A stretch of DNA of 64,000 nucleotides. Origin: Betaproteobacteria bacterium (GTDB lineage Bacteria > Pseudomonadota > Gammaproteobacteria > Burkholderiales > SG8-41). This document shows, one piece after another, positions 34,494-44,426 of this stretch. The stretch covers positions 51,694 through 115,693 of the forward strand of contig JAQGNH010000077.1 of NCBI GenBank assembly GCA_028291945.1. Direction: 5' to 3'. A program made the position numbers and the translations under genes. How positions within the stretch are numbered: the first letter of the stretch is position 1; each line of letters starts with the position of its first letter. The notes under the pieces are model-generated. The model saw only the letters and a list, made by a program, of their open reading frames with translations. It did no database searches and was not told where the DNA came from.

Positions 34494-36674
34494 ATGACTA
34501 TGCCCGATCAACCGCTGGTTCTCGTCATCGACGACGACGCGGCGATACGCCTTCTTGCGCGGGAGACGCTCGAGCAGGCCGGGTTCAGAGTCGAAGAGCA
34601 AGCCGATGGGCTCGCAGGCGTCGCGGCTTTCGAGAGGTTGCGGCCGGACATCGTGCTCCTGGACGTACAAATGAGCTCTCTCGACGGGTTCGGCACGTGT
34701 GCGGCATTGCGCCACCTGGCAGGTGGAGACCACGTTCCCGTGCTGATGATGACCGGGTTGGATGATCCGTATTCGATCAATCGCGCGTACGAGGTCGGCG
34801 CGACGGACTTTATAACCAAGCCGATTCCGTGGCCGATGTTAGGGCACAGAGTGCGCTATATCCTGCGTGCAAATCGTGCGTTTCTCGACCTCACGCAAAG
34901 TCAGGCGCGGCTCATCAATGCGCAGCGCATCGCGCAGCTTGGAAATTGGGAATGGCACGTCACGACCGGCGAGGTACAGCGGTCGGAAGAAATCTATCGC
35001 ATCATCGGTCTCAGCGCGCAGCGGTTCTCCGGAGCGTACGGGTCATTCCTGGAAGTCGTGCACCCCGATGACAGACGGCTCGTGAAGGACGCGATGTATA
35101 TCGCGCTGCACCGGCAACAGCCTTTCAACGTGGATTTCAGAGTGGTTCGACCCGACGGGAGCATTCGCGTCGTCCACGAACAGGGCGAAGTCCATTGCGA
35201 TGCCACTGGTACACCCGTGCGCATGCAGGGTACCACGCAGGACATCACCGAACGCAAGCGCGCGGCCGAGCAGATTCGCCAGCTTGCGCTCTATGACAGC
35301 CTGACCGGTTTGCCCAACCGACACTTGTTCAAGCAGCAGTTGAGCCACGCCATAGCCTGCGCGCAGCGTGGGGGACACGGGCTCGTCGTACTGTCTCTCG
35401 ATCTCGATCGGTTCAAGCGGGTCAATGAAACGCTCGGCCATGGCGGCGGCGACCTTCTTCTGAAGGATGCTGCGAGCCGACTGTCAAAATCGCTGCGTGC
35501 GACCGATTACGTCGCTCGTGATGACCTCGACGGCATACATCAGTGCGTCGCGCGCCCCGGTGGGGACGAGTTCACCGTGCTGCTCTCCGTTGAGCAGACG
35601 GAGGATGCCGCGAAGGTCGCGCGGCGTATTCTCGAGGCTCTTTCGGAGCCGTTCGTGGTGGATGCCGCCGAGATCGTGGTCAGTGCAAGCATCGGTATTG
35701 CAGTCTATCCGCTGGACGGCGGCGACGCGGAAAGCCTGCTCAAGAATGCCGACGCCGCAATGCATCACGCAAAAGAGCAGGGAAAGAACAACTATCAGTA
35801 TTACAACGGCGAAATGAATTCCAGTGCGCTCGAGAGACTCGCGCTGGAGAGCGACCTGCACAGGGCGCTCGAGCGAAATGAGTTCACACTCTACTATCAG
35901 CCCAAAATCGAGCTGATCGGCGGATCGATCGTCGGCGTCGAAGCGCTGATCCGCTGGTGTCATCCTGAACGCGGGCTGGTTTCCCCAGTGGAATTCATTC
36001 CATTGGCGGAAGAGACGGGCCTCATCATCGGCATTGGTGAGTGGGTTCTGCGCAGCGCCTGTGCGCAGCTGCGAGCATGGGACGAGAGCGGTCACACCGC
36101 AGTTCCGGTTGCAGTCAATATCTCGGCGAAACAGTTTCTCCAGCGCGACATTGCAGAAACTGTCATGCGGGCGCTCCGTGAACATGGGGTCCCGCCTCAC
36201 CTGCTCGAGCTCGAAATTACCGAGAGCACGGCGATGCACAACGTGGAAGCGACAAGCACGACGCTGCGCGAGCTCAAAGCCCTCGGCGTGCATATCGCGA
36301 TCGACGATTTCGGTACCGGGTATTCGAGCCTGAGCTACCTCAAGCGCTTGCCGATCGACTCGCTCAAAATTGACCGCTCGTTCGTGACGGGGCTGCCGGG
36401 CGACCAGGACGATGCATCGATTGCGCATGCGGTGATCACCATGGCGCATGCGTTGCGCCTGAAGGTCGTGGCGGAAGGAGTTGAAAACAAAGCCCAGCTC
36501 GATTTCCTGGCCGCTAACGGCTGCGACGAAATGCAGGGCTTCTACTTCTCGCGGCCGTTACCCGCCAAAGAGTGTACTGAGCTGCTCACGGCGCATCCAG
36601 TGTGTCCGCTTTGGCCGCAAGATGAAGATAATTCCGAGGTGAATGCTTCTAGGCTAGCGACCCCAGCGCGTTGA
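34494..36674 (+). CDS. Response regulator REC-PAS-GGDEF-EAL
   Basis: A 726-aa cytoplasmic c-di-GMP protein. Receiver with Asp57 (LLDVQMSSLDG), PAS domain (about 145-255; NWEWHVTTGEV, ITERKRAAEQ), GGDEF domain with intact motif at 356-360 (RPGGDEFTVLL), and EAL domain with intact motif at 483-485 (GVEALIRW) and IDDFGTGYSSLSYLKRLPID. Just before the GGDEF motif about 14 extra residues (RDDLDGIHQCVA) sit where the usual link is two or three residues. No inhibitory RxxD site is obvious. It probably receives phosphate from the heme-type hybrid kinase and adjusts c-di-GMP. Confidence 0.93.
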   Translation: MTMPDQPLVLVIDDDAAIRLLARETLEQAGFRVEEQADGLAGVAAFERLRPDIVLLDVQMSSLDGFGTCAALRHLAGGDHVPVLMMTGLDDPYSINRAYEVGATDFITKPIPWPMLGHRVRYILRANRAFLDLTQSQARLINAQRIAQLGNWEWHVTTGEVQRSEEIYRIIGLSAQRFSGAYGSFLEVVHPDDRRLVKDAMYIALHRQQPFNVDFRVVRPDGSIRVVHEQGEVHCDATGTPVRMQGTTQDITERKRAAEQIRQLALYDSLTGLPNRHLFKQQLSHAIACAQRGGHGLVVLSLDLDRFKRVNETLGHGGGDLLLKDAASRLSKSLRATDYVARDDLDGIHQCVARPGGDEFTVLLSVEQTEDAAKVARRILEALSEPFVVDAAEIVVSASIGIAVYPLDGGDAESLLKNADAAMHHAKEQGKNNYQYYNGEMNSSALERLALESDLHRALERNEFTLYYQPKIELIGGSIVGVEALIRWCHPERGLVSPVEFIPLAEETGLIIGIGEWVLRSACAQLRAWDESGHTAVPVAVNISAKQFLQRDIAETVMRALREHGVPPHLLELEITESTAMHNVEATSTTLRELKALGVHIAIDDFGTGYSSLSYLKRLPIDSLKIDRSFVTGLPGDQDDASIAHAVITMAHALRLKVVAEGVENKAQLDFLAANGCDEMQGFYFSRPLPAKECTELLTAHPVCPLWPQDEDNSEVNASRLATPAR

Positions 36675-36717
36675 CCTCGGTCCGTTCACGCCGCTTCCCT
36701 GCCGCACCGTCCCTTCG

Positions 36718-37716
36718 TCACAGCATTTCAACCATATCCTCCCGCAGCGCTGCGGTAATTTCGAATGAACGCAAACGTGCAGCATGGTCATAGATCAGTG
36801 CCGTGACCATGAGCTCGTCCGCGCGGGTCATATCGATAAATGCTTCGAGTCCCGCGCGCACCGTATTCGGTGAGCCGACCATGGAGTACTTGAGCGCATG
36901 CTCGACTTCCGCACGTTCCGACGACGACCCATAACTGCGAATGTCGTCCAACGGCGGCTGAAGCTGCCCTGGGGTGCCGCGGCGCAAATTGATGAACTGC
37001 TGCTGCACGGACGTGAACAGACGCCGCGCCTCCTCGTCGGTATCGGCTGCGAACACGTTGACGCCGACCATCGCATAAGGCTCCTCGAGCTGCGCCGAAG
37101 GCTGAAACTTGGCGCGGTAGATCTGCAGCGCCTGCATCAAAGCGTCCGGCGCGAAATGAGACGCAAACGCGAACGGCAGCCCAAGGGCCGCTGCGAGCTG
37201 TGCACCAAAGAGGCTCGATCCGAGTATCCAGATCGGCACCCTGAGGCCTGAGCCGGGAACCGCGCGTACGGCTTGGTTCGGCTGGACCTCACCGAGTAAT
37301 GCTTGCAGCTCCAGAATCTCCTGCGGAAAGTTATCCCCGGCTTCAGGATCACGGCGCAACGCGCGCGCCGTTCGCATGTCACTTCCGGGCGCGCGCCCCA
37401 CGCCCAGATCGATGCGACCCGGGTGGAGGGACTCCAGTGTCCCGAACTGCTCGGCGATCACGAGCGGCGAATGATTCGGCAGCATGATTCCGCCTGCGCC
37501 AACGCGGATCGTCTGGGTGCCTCCGGCGATGTAACAGATGACGACCGAAGTGGCGGCGCTCGCGATACCGGTCATATTGTGGTGCTCGGCAAGCCAGAAA
37601 CGGCGGTATTTCCAGCGCTCCGCGCGTTGAGCGAGATCGAGCGAGTTGCGGAAAGCCTGTGCTGCATCGCTCCCGCGGACGATCGGTGCGAGGTCCAGTA
37701 TTGAAAATGGGATCAT
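36718..37716 (-). CDS. Luciferase-like (LLM class) flavin-dependent oxidoreductase
   Basis: A 332-aa bacterial-luciferase-family monooxygenase or dehydrogenase, cytoplasmic. [12 protein letters not shown] at the N-terminus, [20 protein letters not shown] (the conserved AEHH of the single-subunit MsnO8/YhbW type), [36 protein letters not shown] and [16 protein letters not shown] are all family landmarks for FMN binding. The substrate is unknown. It is divergent from nothing close; the quinone reductase lies upstream on the same strand with an 80-base gap, so the two may share a transcript. Confidence 0.92.
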   Translation of the reverse strand: MIPFSILDLAPIVRGSDAAQAFRNSLDLAQRAERWKYRRFWLAEHHNMTGIASAATSVVICYIAGGTQTIRVGAGGIMLPNHSPLVIAEQFGTLESLHPGRIDLGVGRAPGSDMRTARALRRDPEAGDNFPQEILELQALLGEVQPNQAVRAVPGSGLRVPIWILGSSLFGAQLAAALGLPFAFASHFAPDALMQALQIYRAKFQPSAQLEEPYAMVGVNVFAADTDEEARRLFTSVQQQFINLRRGTPGQLQPPLDDIRSYGSSSERAEVEHALKYSMVGSPNTVRAGLEAFIDMTRADELMVTALIYDHAARLRSFEITAALREDMVEML

Positions 37717-37795
37717 GGTAGCTCACGCGTTGCAAAATCGGGCCCTGCCGGATTGTCTGCCGCGGCGCCGGGAATGGCAGCGCACGCTGAGCTCG

Positions 37796-38791
37796 TCAGT
37801 GCGCGGCGATGATCAGCAGCGGCTTGCCTATCATGCGCCGGTCTTCGAGTGCCGAATGCACTTTTTCGACCGTATCGAAAGTATAACGGCCACCGATCGT
37901 CACTTTGAGCGACCCGTCGAGCATGGCCGAGAAGATGTCTTCGGCACGGCGGCGGATCGTTGTTGAATCGGCGAGGTGATCTGCAAGCCGCGGGCGTGTG
38001 AGGAACAGCGAGCCGGCTTCACCCAGCTCGATCGGGTCGAGATCGCCTATCGATCCAGACACGCTACCGTAGGTGATGACGAGGCCGCGGCGGCGGCTCG
38101 CGCGGAAGCTGTCGCGCAGCGTGGCCTTTCCGATCGGATCGAACACGACATCGACTCCGGCGCCGTGAGTCGCGTCGCGTATCGCGTCGGCAAAACGCCC
38201 ATCGTCGTAGAGCAGCATAACGTCCGCGCCGCGCTGCCGCGCTACTTCCTCTTTTTCGTTCGTACTCGTGGTCGCGAACACGCGAGCACCGGCGCGCTTC
38301 GCGAGTTGGATCAGGATCTGTCCGATGCCACCGGAAGCGGCGTGCACCAGGCACGTCATTCCTGGTGCTAGGCGCGCGACATCATTCGCGAGGTAATAGG
38401 CGGTGAACCCATGAAACGTCGAGGCCGCGGCCATATCAAGCGGAAGCGCGTCAGGCACTTTCGCGACGCGCCACGCCGGCACAGCGGCGTATTCGGCGTA
38501 GCTACCCCAGACAATGCAGTACGCAACTCGATCGCCGGGGTGGAGCCCTTCGACTGCACTGCCTGTCGCGACGATCGTGCCCGCGCCTTCCATCCCGAGC
38601 GTCGTCGGCAGCGTGACGGGATACGTGCGAGACCTCGCGTATTTGCCTTCACGCGTATGCACGTCTATGAAGTTGATTCCCCAGTACGCGAGCCGCACAA
38701 GGACTTCATCCGGCCCGGGCGTCGGCACCGCGACATCGCGGTGAATCATGACTTCAGGCCCACCATAGCGCTCGATGTGTACGCTCTGCAT
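37796..38791 (-). CDS. Quinone oxidoreductase (zinc-independent medium-chain reductase)
   Basis: A 331-aa NADPH:quinone reductase-type protein. N-terminal GroES-like fold (PGPDEVLVRLAYWGINFIDV, LGMEGAGTIVATG, GDRVAY), then the nucleotide-binding fold with HAASGGIGQILIQLAKRAGA and ATTSTNEKEEVARQRGAD. No zinc-ligand Cys set is present, as in QorA. It would reduce quinones by one electron, or enones. Ten bases downstream of the YaiI-family gene, so probably an operon YaiI-Qor-(LLM). Confidence 0.92.
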   Translation of the reverse strand: MQSVHIERYGGPEVMIHRDVAVPTPGPDEVLVRLAYWGINFIDVHTREGKYARSRTYPVTLPTTLGMEGAGTIVATGSAVEGLHPGDRVAYCIVWGSYAEYAAVPAWRVAKVPDALPLDMAAASTFHGFTAYYLANDVARLAPGMTCLVHAASGGIGQILIQLAKRAGARVFATTSTNEKEEVARQRGADVMLLYDDGRFADAIRDATHGAGVDVVFDPIGKATLRDSFRASRRRGLVITYGSVSGSIGDLDPIELGEAGSLFLTRPRLADHLADSTTIRRRAEDIFSAMLDGSLKVTIGGRYTFDTVEKVHSALEDRRMIGKPLLIIAAH

Positions 38792-38801
38792 GACTCACTC
38801 T

Positions 38802-39254
38802 CTAGGGACGCGCCCGCTGCGTGAGAAATCTGTCCAGCTGATCCGCAAAGCGCTTCCTGTCCGTGTTGTCGAGCGGAGCGGGCCCGCCCGTTTGCACGCC
38901 GCTGTCGCGCAACTCACTGAGGTAATTGCGCAGCGCGAGGCGCTCGCGGATGTTATCCGGAGTATAGAACTCGCCGCGCGGGTTCAGCGCATGCGCTCCG
39001 CGCTCGATAACATCCGAGGCGAGAGGGATATCCGCCGTGACCACGAGATCCCCGATCTCCACGCGTTTCGCGATCTCGTTGTCCGCGACATCGAACCCGC
39101 GCGGGACTTGCAGCATGCGTATGAATTGTGAAGGCGGCGTGCGCAGCGGCTTGTTGGCGACGAGCGTCATCGCGATCTGCAAGCGTTCCGCTGCGCGAAA
39201 AAGGATGTCCTTGATCACTCCAGGACAAGCGTCGGCGTCAACCCAGATGTGCAT
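38802..39254 (-). CDS. YaiI/YqxD family protein (UPF0178, PIN-like)
   Basis: A 150-aa protein. [20 protein letters not shown] at the N-terminus and [20 protein letters not shown] in the middle are the family signatures; conserved Asp residues (VDADAC, TADIPLA) resemble the acidic centre of PIN-like nucleases, so a nuclease role has been suggested but is not established. Length is standard. Followed ten bases later by the quinone reductase gene. Confidence 0.92.
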   Translation of the reverse strand: MHIWVDADACPGVIKDILFRAAERLQIAMTLVANKPLRTPPSQFIRMLQVPRGFDVADNEIAKRVEIGDLVVTADIPLASDVIERGAHALNPRGEFYTPDNIRERLALRNYLSELRDSGVQTGGPAPLDNTDRKRFADQLDRFLTQRARP

Positions 39255-39336
39255 CGCCTAATTGCCTGCGTTTCGGCGATCGCGAGCGGCTGCGGCACCA
39301 TTGCCGATGCCGATCCCTATGCGGCTCATGAGCATG

Positions 39337-40554
39337 CTATAGCGCGAGACCTGCAGCATGTCCAGAGGACCACGCCCACTGGAAGTTGTAGCCGCCGAGC
39401 CAGCCGGTAACGTCAACCACCTCTCCAATGAAGTAAAGGCCCGGCACGGCGCGGCTTTCCATCGTCTTCTGAGAGAGCGCGTCGGTATCGACGCCGCCGA
39501 GGGTCACTTCGGCTTTCGAATAGCCGAGTGTGCCCGACGGGTGGATACGCCAGGCCTTGAGCGTCTGTGCGATGACCTCAAGCGTGGCGTTGGAAAGCTG
39601 GGCGAGGGGTTGCGTCCAGCCGTGCGCTTTCGCAAAGCTCTGTGCGAACCGCCGAGGCAGGAATTCTTCGAGGAGCGCGCCCGGCGAACGGTTCTCGCTT
39701 CGATGCGCAGCGAGCCATGCACCTGCGTCGCGCTCCGGCATGAGATCGAGCGTCACTGCGCCGCCGCTCCCAAGCTGCCAGTACGACGACACCTGCAGGA
39801 TTGCCGGGCCGGACAGGCCGCGATGCGTAACGAGCGCGGATTCACGAAAGGCCGGGAAATGCTCACCAACTGGCCTTCCGGTGCAGGACGCGATGGTGTC
39901 GAACGATGTTCCTGACAAGTCACCGAACTGTGCCAGCCACTCCGGCGTCGCAGCAAGCGGCACCAGCGCAGGTTTGGGTGCAACGATCGGAACGCCGAAT
40001 TGCTCCGCGATGCGATAGCCGAACGGCGACGCACCGATCTTTGGAATCGACAATCCGCCTGTTGCGATGACCACAGAACGCGCACGGAAGCTGCCCTGAG
40101 AAGTGACCACCTCGAAGTGCGTACCGCCATCGGGATCGCTGCGCACGATTTGCTTCACGCGCTCCACGGCGGCGGGAATTGCCCAATGCACATTCGCGGC
40201 ATCGCACTCGTGCTTGAGCATCGCGATGATTTGTGTCGCGCTTTCATTACAGAACAGCTGGCCCAGCGTCTTCTCGTGATACGTAATCGCGTGGCGCTCG
40301 ACCAATGTGATGAAGTCTCGAGGCGTGTAACGCGCGAGCGCAGAGCGGCAGAAAGCGGCGTTGCGCGATAGAAACGCTTCGGGCTTTGTGTGTACGTTGG
40401 TGAAGTTGCACCGTCCGCCGCCGGAGATGCGAATCTTTTCCCCGAGCTTGGTCGAGTGCTCGACGAGCAGGACTCGCCTTCCTCTTTGCCCAGCCACTGC
40501 CGCGCACATCATGCCGGCCGCTCCGGCACCGACGACGATCACATCGAAATCCAT
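39337..40554 (-). CDS. BaiN/YhiN (HI0933)-family NAD(P)/FAD-dependent oxidoreductase
   Basis: A 405-aa flavoprotein. N-terminal Rossmann dinucleotide motif VIVVGAGAAGMMCA, family-specific GEKIRISGGGRCNFTN, middle ATGGLSIPKIGASPFGY and C-terminal GLYFIGEVVDVTGWLGGYN followed by FQWAWSSGHAAG all fit the HI0933 family. Physiological substrates are mostly unknown; one member reduces bile-acid enones. The start is ATG 40554; the frame opens upstream to 40668 without homology-like sequence. Upstream of YaiI on the same strand with an 82-base gap. Confidence 0.92.
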   Translation of the reverse strand: MDFDVIVVGAGAAGMMCAAVAGQRGRRVLLVEHSTKLGEKIRISGGGRCNFTNVHTKPEAFLSRNAAFCRSALARYTPRDFITLVERHAITYHEKTLGQLFCNESATQIIAMLKHECDAANVHWAIPAAVERVKQIVRSDPDGGTHFEVVTSQGSFRARSVVIATGGLSIPKIGASPFGYRIAEQFGVPIVAPKPALVPLAATPEWLAQFGDLSGTSFDTIASCTGRPVGEHFPAFRESALVTHRGLSGPAILQVSSYWQLGSGGAVTLDLMPERDAGAWLAAHRSENRSPGALLEEFLPRRFAQSFAKAHGWTQPLAQLSNATLEVIAQTLKAWRIHPSGTLGYSKAEVTLGGVDTDALSQKTMESRAVPGLYFIGEVVDVTGWLGGYNFQWAWSSGHAAGLAL

Positions 40555-40695
40555 GGCATCTTCGTGCAAGATTGTTGGGTCCGCGGCGGTGGGGACTGAG
40601 GTGAGCTGAGCAGCATCTGACCGTTCACGCTGAGACGCAGATTTTGGCGTGCCAGCAATGCGCGCCACCTTTATGTAGCGCGGCTATCTACGGCG

Positions 40696-41673
40696 TTATT
40701 CCACCTTGAGACCGATCGTTTTGGTGAGCTTGGTGTAGCGCGCGATCTCAGCGGAAATGTGTTGGGCCGTTTCCTGTGGTGTGCTGCCGAGCGCTTCCGA
40801 GCCGTCGACCGCGAGACGTTCGCGCATCTCTGGCAGCTGCGCGATAGCGGCGACCTCGCGATACAAGCGCGTCACGACTGCCGGGGCTGTCCGAGACGGC
40901 GCCAGCAGTGCCTGCCAAATGGTGTTCTCGTAACCCGGCACGCCGGATTCTGACACGGTCGGTAAGTCAGGCAGATACGCGGCACGTTTCGGACCGGTGG
41001 TCGCAATTGCACGAAGCCTCCCGCTGCGCACGAGCGGCATTGCAGAAGGCGGGCTCGCGAACATGACATCGACCCGGCCGCCCATCAGATCGACAAGTCC
41101 CGGTGGCGCGCCTTTGTATGCGACGTGAACGATGTTGACGCCCGCCATTGCATTGAAGAGCTCGCCTGCGAGGTGTGTTGCAGCGGCCGTGCCGGATGAG
41201 GCGAAGTGGAGCTGCCCCGGCTTTGCCTTTGCAAGCGCGATGAGGTCGGGCACGCTGCGCACCGATGACTGGGGACTCACCACGACGACCGCATAGCTGA
41301 TCGCAAGCAGCGACACCGGCGCAAAGTCACGTTGAGGATCGAATGGGAGCTTCGAATATAGGCCCGGATTGATGCTGTGTCCTGTCGGTGCGAGCAGCAG
41401 CGTGTAGCCATCGGGTAACGCGCGCGCCACGATCTCGGTTCCGATGATGCCGGCGCCGCCGGGCCGGTTATCCACGACGATCTGCTGACCGAAGCGCTCC
41501 GCCAACCGCTGCGAGTAGGCGCGACCGACGAAATCCGCATTACCGCCGGCCGACTGTGCGACGACCAACCGGATCGGCCGGGTCGGATACGATTGGGCCG
41601 CGCTCGATGGGAAGACCCCGAGCGCGCCTAACGCGACCAACACCCGGCAGTACCTTAGCCTGCGATCAGACAT
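40696..41673 (-). CDS. Bug/TctC-family periplasmic substrate-binding protein (6 of 9)
   Basis: A 325-aa receptor. Start ATG 41673, six bases after AAGGAG; an ATG two codons upstream lies inside that ribosome site. Signal peptide cleaved near PSSAAQ. Landmarks: YPTRPIRLVVAQSAGGNAD (variant of the PGGGTD loop), VVDNRPGGAGIIG, PDGYTLLL, HVAYKGA (Ala for Pro) and LPDLPTVSESGVPGYENTIW. The changes at the first loop mark it as a divergent copy. Divergent from the dCTP deaminase gene, with a 73-base shared promoter region. Confidence 0.92.
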   Translation of the reverse strand: MSDRRLRYCRVLVALGALGVFPSSAAQSYPTRPIRLVVAQSAGGNADFVGRAYSQRLAERFGQQIVVDNRPGGAGIIGTEIVARALPDGYTLLLAPTGHSINPGLYSKLPFDPQRDFAPVSLLAISYAVVVVSPQSSVRSVPDLIALAKAKPGQLHFASSGTAAATHLAGELFNAMAGVNIVHVAYKGAPPGLVDLMGGRVDVMFASPPSAMPLVRSGRLRAIATTGPKRAAYLPDLPTVSESGVPGYENTIWQALLAPSRTAPAVVTRLYREVAAIAQLPEMRERLAVDGSEALGSTPQETAQHISAEIARYTKLTKTIGLKVE

Positions 41674-41746
41674 GCGCATCTCCTTGTCGTCTTAGTATAG
41701 GGACGAATCTGGCCAAGGTGAGAGTCCGAAATGCGATAATCGGAGC

Positions 41747-42988
41747 ATGTCGAATCCTCCGCATGTGATCGCCGTGGACGCCACGGATGATTTGCTGAAT
41801 CAGGCAAATCCAAAGAGTGACTTGGAAGCTCAGACCGGGCTGCGTGATCAACCGGGCAGGGAGTCGGACGCGACGACGCATACGACGGGAATACTTCCAT
41901 CTCATGAGCTCGAGCGTCAGGTCAGGGTGACGAAAGAGATATTCGCTCTCGAGCCCATAGAGGACAACCAGTTTCAGCCCGCGAGCATCGATCTGCGCCT
42001 CGGCGCGGTTGCTTACCGGGTGCGTGCGAGTTTTCTTCCTGGAAAAGACGCAACGGTTGAGCAGAGGCTCGAAGATCTTGCCATGCACAAGATGGACATC
42101 AGCAACGGTGGCGTGCTGGAGCGCGGTTGCGTATACATCGTGCCGCTGCTCGAAGGCTTGTCGCTCAGGCACCGCACCTCTGCGATGGGGAATCCCAAAA
42201 GCTCGACCGGTCGGCTCGACATCTTCACCCGGTTGATCACCGACTACGGCACTGAATTCGATCGCGTGCGCGAGCAGTACAAGGGTCCGCTATACGCGGA
42301 AGTATCGCCGCGGACCTTCAGCGTGCTGGTGCGCAAAGGCTCGCGGCTGAGCCAGATTCGAATCCGCCGCGGCAATCCGCCCAGCACGGACGAGGACATG
42401 CGACGCCTGCAGCAGGAGCACAACGTCATCGGCTCTGCGATCAGCGAAGAAGAGATTCGAAACGGCGTGCCGGTTGCGGTCGATGTTCAGGGCAGCACGT
42501 CTGGAGGTCTCATTGGCTACAAGGCGAGAAACCATGCCGGTCTGATCGACATCGACAAGCTTCGTTATTACGACTCCGCCGATTTCTGGGAACCCGTGTA
42601 TGCGCCTCGCCGCGGCGGATTGATACTGGACCCCGCGGAATTCTACATTCTTGCATCGAGGGATCCCGTTAGAGTCCCGCCCACACATGCGGCGGAAATG
42701 ATCGCCTACGATACGCTGGTCGGAGAATTTCGCGTGCACTATGCGGGCTTCTTCGATCCCGGCTTTGGGCATCCTGATGCGGGCGGCGAGGGCGCGCGTG
42801 CGGTCCTCGAAGTTCGCTCGTATGAAGTCCCTTTCGTTATCGAGCACGGGCAGGTCGTAGGCCGCCTCACGTACGAGCGTCTGACGGCGCAACCGCATCG
42901 ACTGTACGGCGCAGGGGTTCAGTCGAATTACCAGAGTCAGGGCATCGCGCTCAGCAAGCACTTCAAGCCGCCCACGTTTATGACCTGA
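41747..42988 (+). CDS. dcd: 2'-deoxycytidine 5'-triphosphate deaminase (long form)
   Basis: Deaminates dCTP to dUTP, feeding dTMP synthesis. The protein belongs to the long Dcd form made of two dUTPase-like halves; DNQFQPASIDLRLGAVAYRV is the family start of half one, MGNPKSSTGRLDIFTRLITD carries the catalytic-site segment, and RKGSRLSQIRIRRG closes it; half two includes KLRYYDSADFWEPVY and EFYILASRDPVRVPP. At 413 aa it is about 45 residues longer than usual, because the N-terminal stretch before GILPSHEL is extra, polar and probably disordered. ATG 41747 has GGAG only one base upstream, so the exact start is uncertain. Confidence 0.9.
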   Translation: MSNPPHVIAVDATDDLLNQANPKSDLEAQTGLRDQPGRESDATTHTTGILPSHELERQVRVTKEIFALEPIEDNQFQPASIDLRLGAVAYRVRASFLPGKDATVEQRLEDLAMHKMDISNGGVLERGCVYIVPLLEGLSLRHRTSAMGNPKSSTGRLDIFTRLITDYGTEFDRVREQYKGPLYAEVSPRTFSVLVRKGSRLSQIRIRRGNPPSTDEDMRRLQQEHNVIGSAISEEEIRNGVPVAVDVQGSTSGGLIGYKARNHAGLIDIDKLRYYDSADFWEPVYAPRRGGLILDPAEFYILASRDPVRVPPTHAAEMIAYDTLVGEFRVHYAGFFDPGFGHPDAGGEGARAVLEVRSYEVPFVIEHGQVVGRLTYERLTAQPHRLYGAGVQSNYQSQGIALSKHFKPPTFMT

Positions 42989-43173
42989 CGTTCGATCGAC
43001 TGCAGCGTGCGGTGAGCACGATTGCTGCACCCGAGCTCAGGCGCGGCTTTGGGGCTATTGTATGAACCACCGATTGCTGACGATCAGGGACTGACGCCTA
43101 AGCGCGTACCACGCGGCATCACGAATGCACCTCGAGTGGATCGCGAGCATTCTCCCCTCGGTGACCCGAGTGC

Positions 43174-44382
43174 CTACCCCGCAATCGATTCGCGCTCGCG
43201 GGCGAGGTCGTATACGTGGATGCCGTCTCCGAGACTGGATTTCTTGAGCCATTCCGGATGGGCAACGGTGCGCCTCACATCTTCCAGTCCCGCTTCCCAC
43301 GTCTCGCGTATCGTTGCGCGTGAGAATTCATAATCTTTCGAGTGAGCCGTATGGCTGTAGCGCCTGTTGATGAGATGTACGACGTCGATGTGCCTGACGG
43401 CTGTCGTCGCCTCCAAGAGCTGCGCGTCACGGTCATTCCTGAGTTCGTCCGGCAGCTTTCGCAACAAGCGATGCAAGGCGCTGCGTTGTCGCTGCAGCTC
43501 CCGCACGCGTGCCGTGTTGAAGCGCGTCTTGCTCGAATAAATCATTTCCTTGTGCCGCTCCATCACCTGGTCGATGTTTTGCGGGATGGCGCCCTCGGCG
43601 CTGAAGAGATCGACCTGCACGATCAACGCATTCGTGCATTCAATCTCGTCGAGAACGTACCACAGCGGCGTGTTCGATACGATGCCGCCGTCCCAGTAAT
43701 GCTCACCCTTGATCACGACCGGTGCGAACGCGGGCGGCAACGCCCCGCTCGCCATGACATGTTCCGGGCCGATGTGGTCGTGCCGACACGTGTCGAAGTA
43801 CTGTGAATTTCCCGTGTGCACGTTGGCGGCCCCTATGCTGACTCTAACGCCGTCCTGCCGATTGAGCAGCTCGAAATCGACTAGGCGATCGAGAGTGCCT
43901 TTGAGCTGCCCGGCATCGTAAAAGCTCAACGCCCCCGGATTACCATCGGGCATCAGGAAGGGCGGAGGCAAGCGCGGAACAAAAAATCCCGGCACTCCGA
44001 ATATTGCCGTCATCGCGGCGCTCGCACGATTTGCCAGCAGCCGCAGAGGCGATAACTTCGGCGCCGACGAGGGTGTGCCCGACGAAACGAGATCCCAGAA
44101 AGTGCGCAAGCGCTCCACGCGCCGTTCCGCCGTATTGCCTGCGATCAAGGCCGCATTGATCGCACCGATCGACACGCCAGCGATCCAGTTCGGTGCATAA
44201 CCGCACTCGGCCAGACCTTCGAATACGCCGGCCTGATATGCGCCGAGCGCGCCGCCGCCCTGCAATACGAGGATGACGTAATCGTATTCATGCCTGGAGC
44301 TCGATTTATCGTTCACGAGACTGACCTCGGAGTTTGAGTTCGCAGCGGCATACGCGCTATTTCGCGTCGGCTCGAGCTTCAT
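43174..44382 (-). CDS. Patatin-like phospholipase (DUF3734-type)
   Basis: About 402 aa. Patatin fold with oxyanion loop QGGGALGAYQAGVFEGL, nucleophile elbow GVSIG (Ser nucleophile) and catalytic Asp in YWDGGIVSNTP. The C-terminal part, with SSKTRFNTARVRELQRQRSA and KDYEFSRATIRETWEAG, is the extension typical of this bacterial group. It would hydrolyse phospholipids or other acyl esters; no signal peptide, so probably cytoplasmic or membrane-associated. ATG 44382 is preferred; TTG at 44424, two bases after the ApaG stop, is the alternative and would imply coupling with apaG. Confidence 0.9.
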   Translation of the reverse strand: MKLEPTRNSAYAAANSNSEVSLVNDKSSSRHEYDYVILVLQGGGALGAYQAGVFEGLAECGYAPNWIAGVSIGAINAALIAGNTAERRVERLRTFWDLVSSGTPSSAPKLSPLRLLANRASAAMTAIFGVPGFFVPRLPPPFLMPDGNPGALSFYDAGQLKGTLDRLVDFELLNRQDGVRVSIGAANVHTGNSQYFDTCRHDHIGPEHVMASGALPPAFAPVVIKGEHYWDGGIVSNTPLWYVLDEIECTNALIVQVDLFSAEGAIPQNIDQVMERHKEMIYSSKTRFNTARVRELQRQRSALHRLLRKLPDELRNDRDAQLLEATTAVRHIDVVHLINRRYSHTAHSKDYEFSRATIRETWEAGLEDVRRTVAHPEWLKKSSLGDGIHVYDLARERESIAG

Positions 44383-44426
44383 AGCGCTTTCAGCGCCCCC
44401 CGCATGTGCAAGGGATCTGTTCAAAC

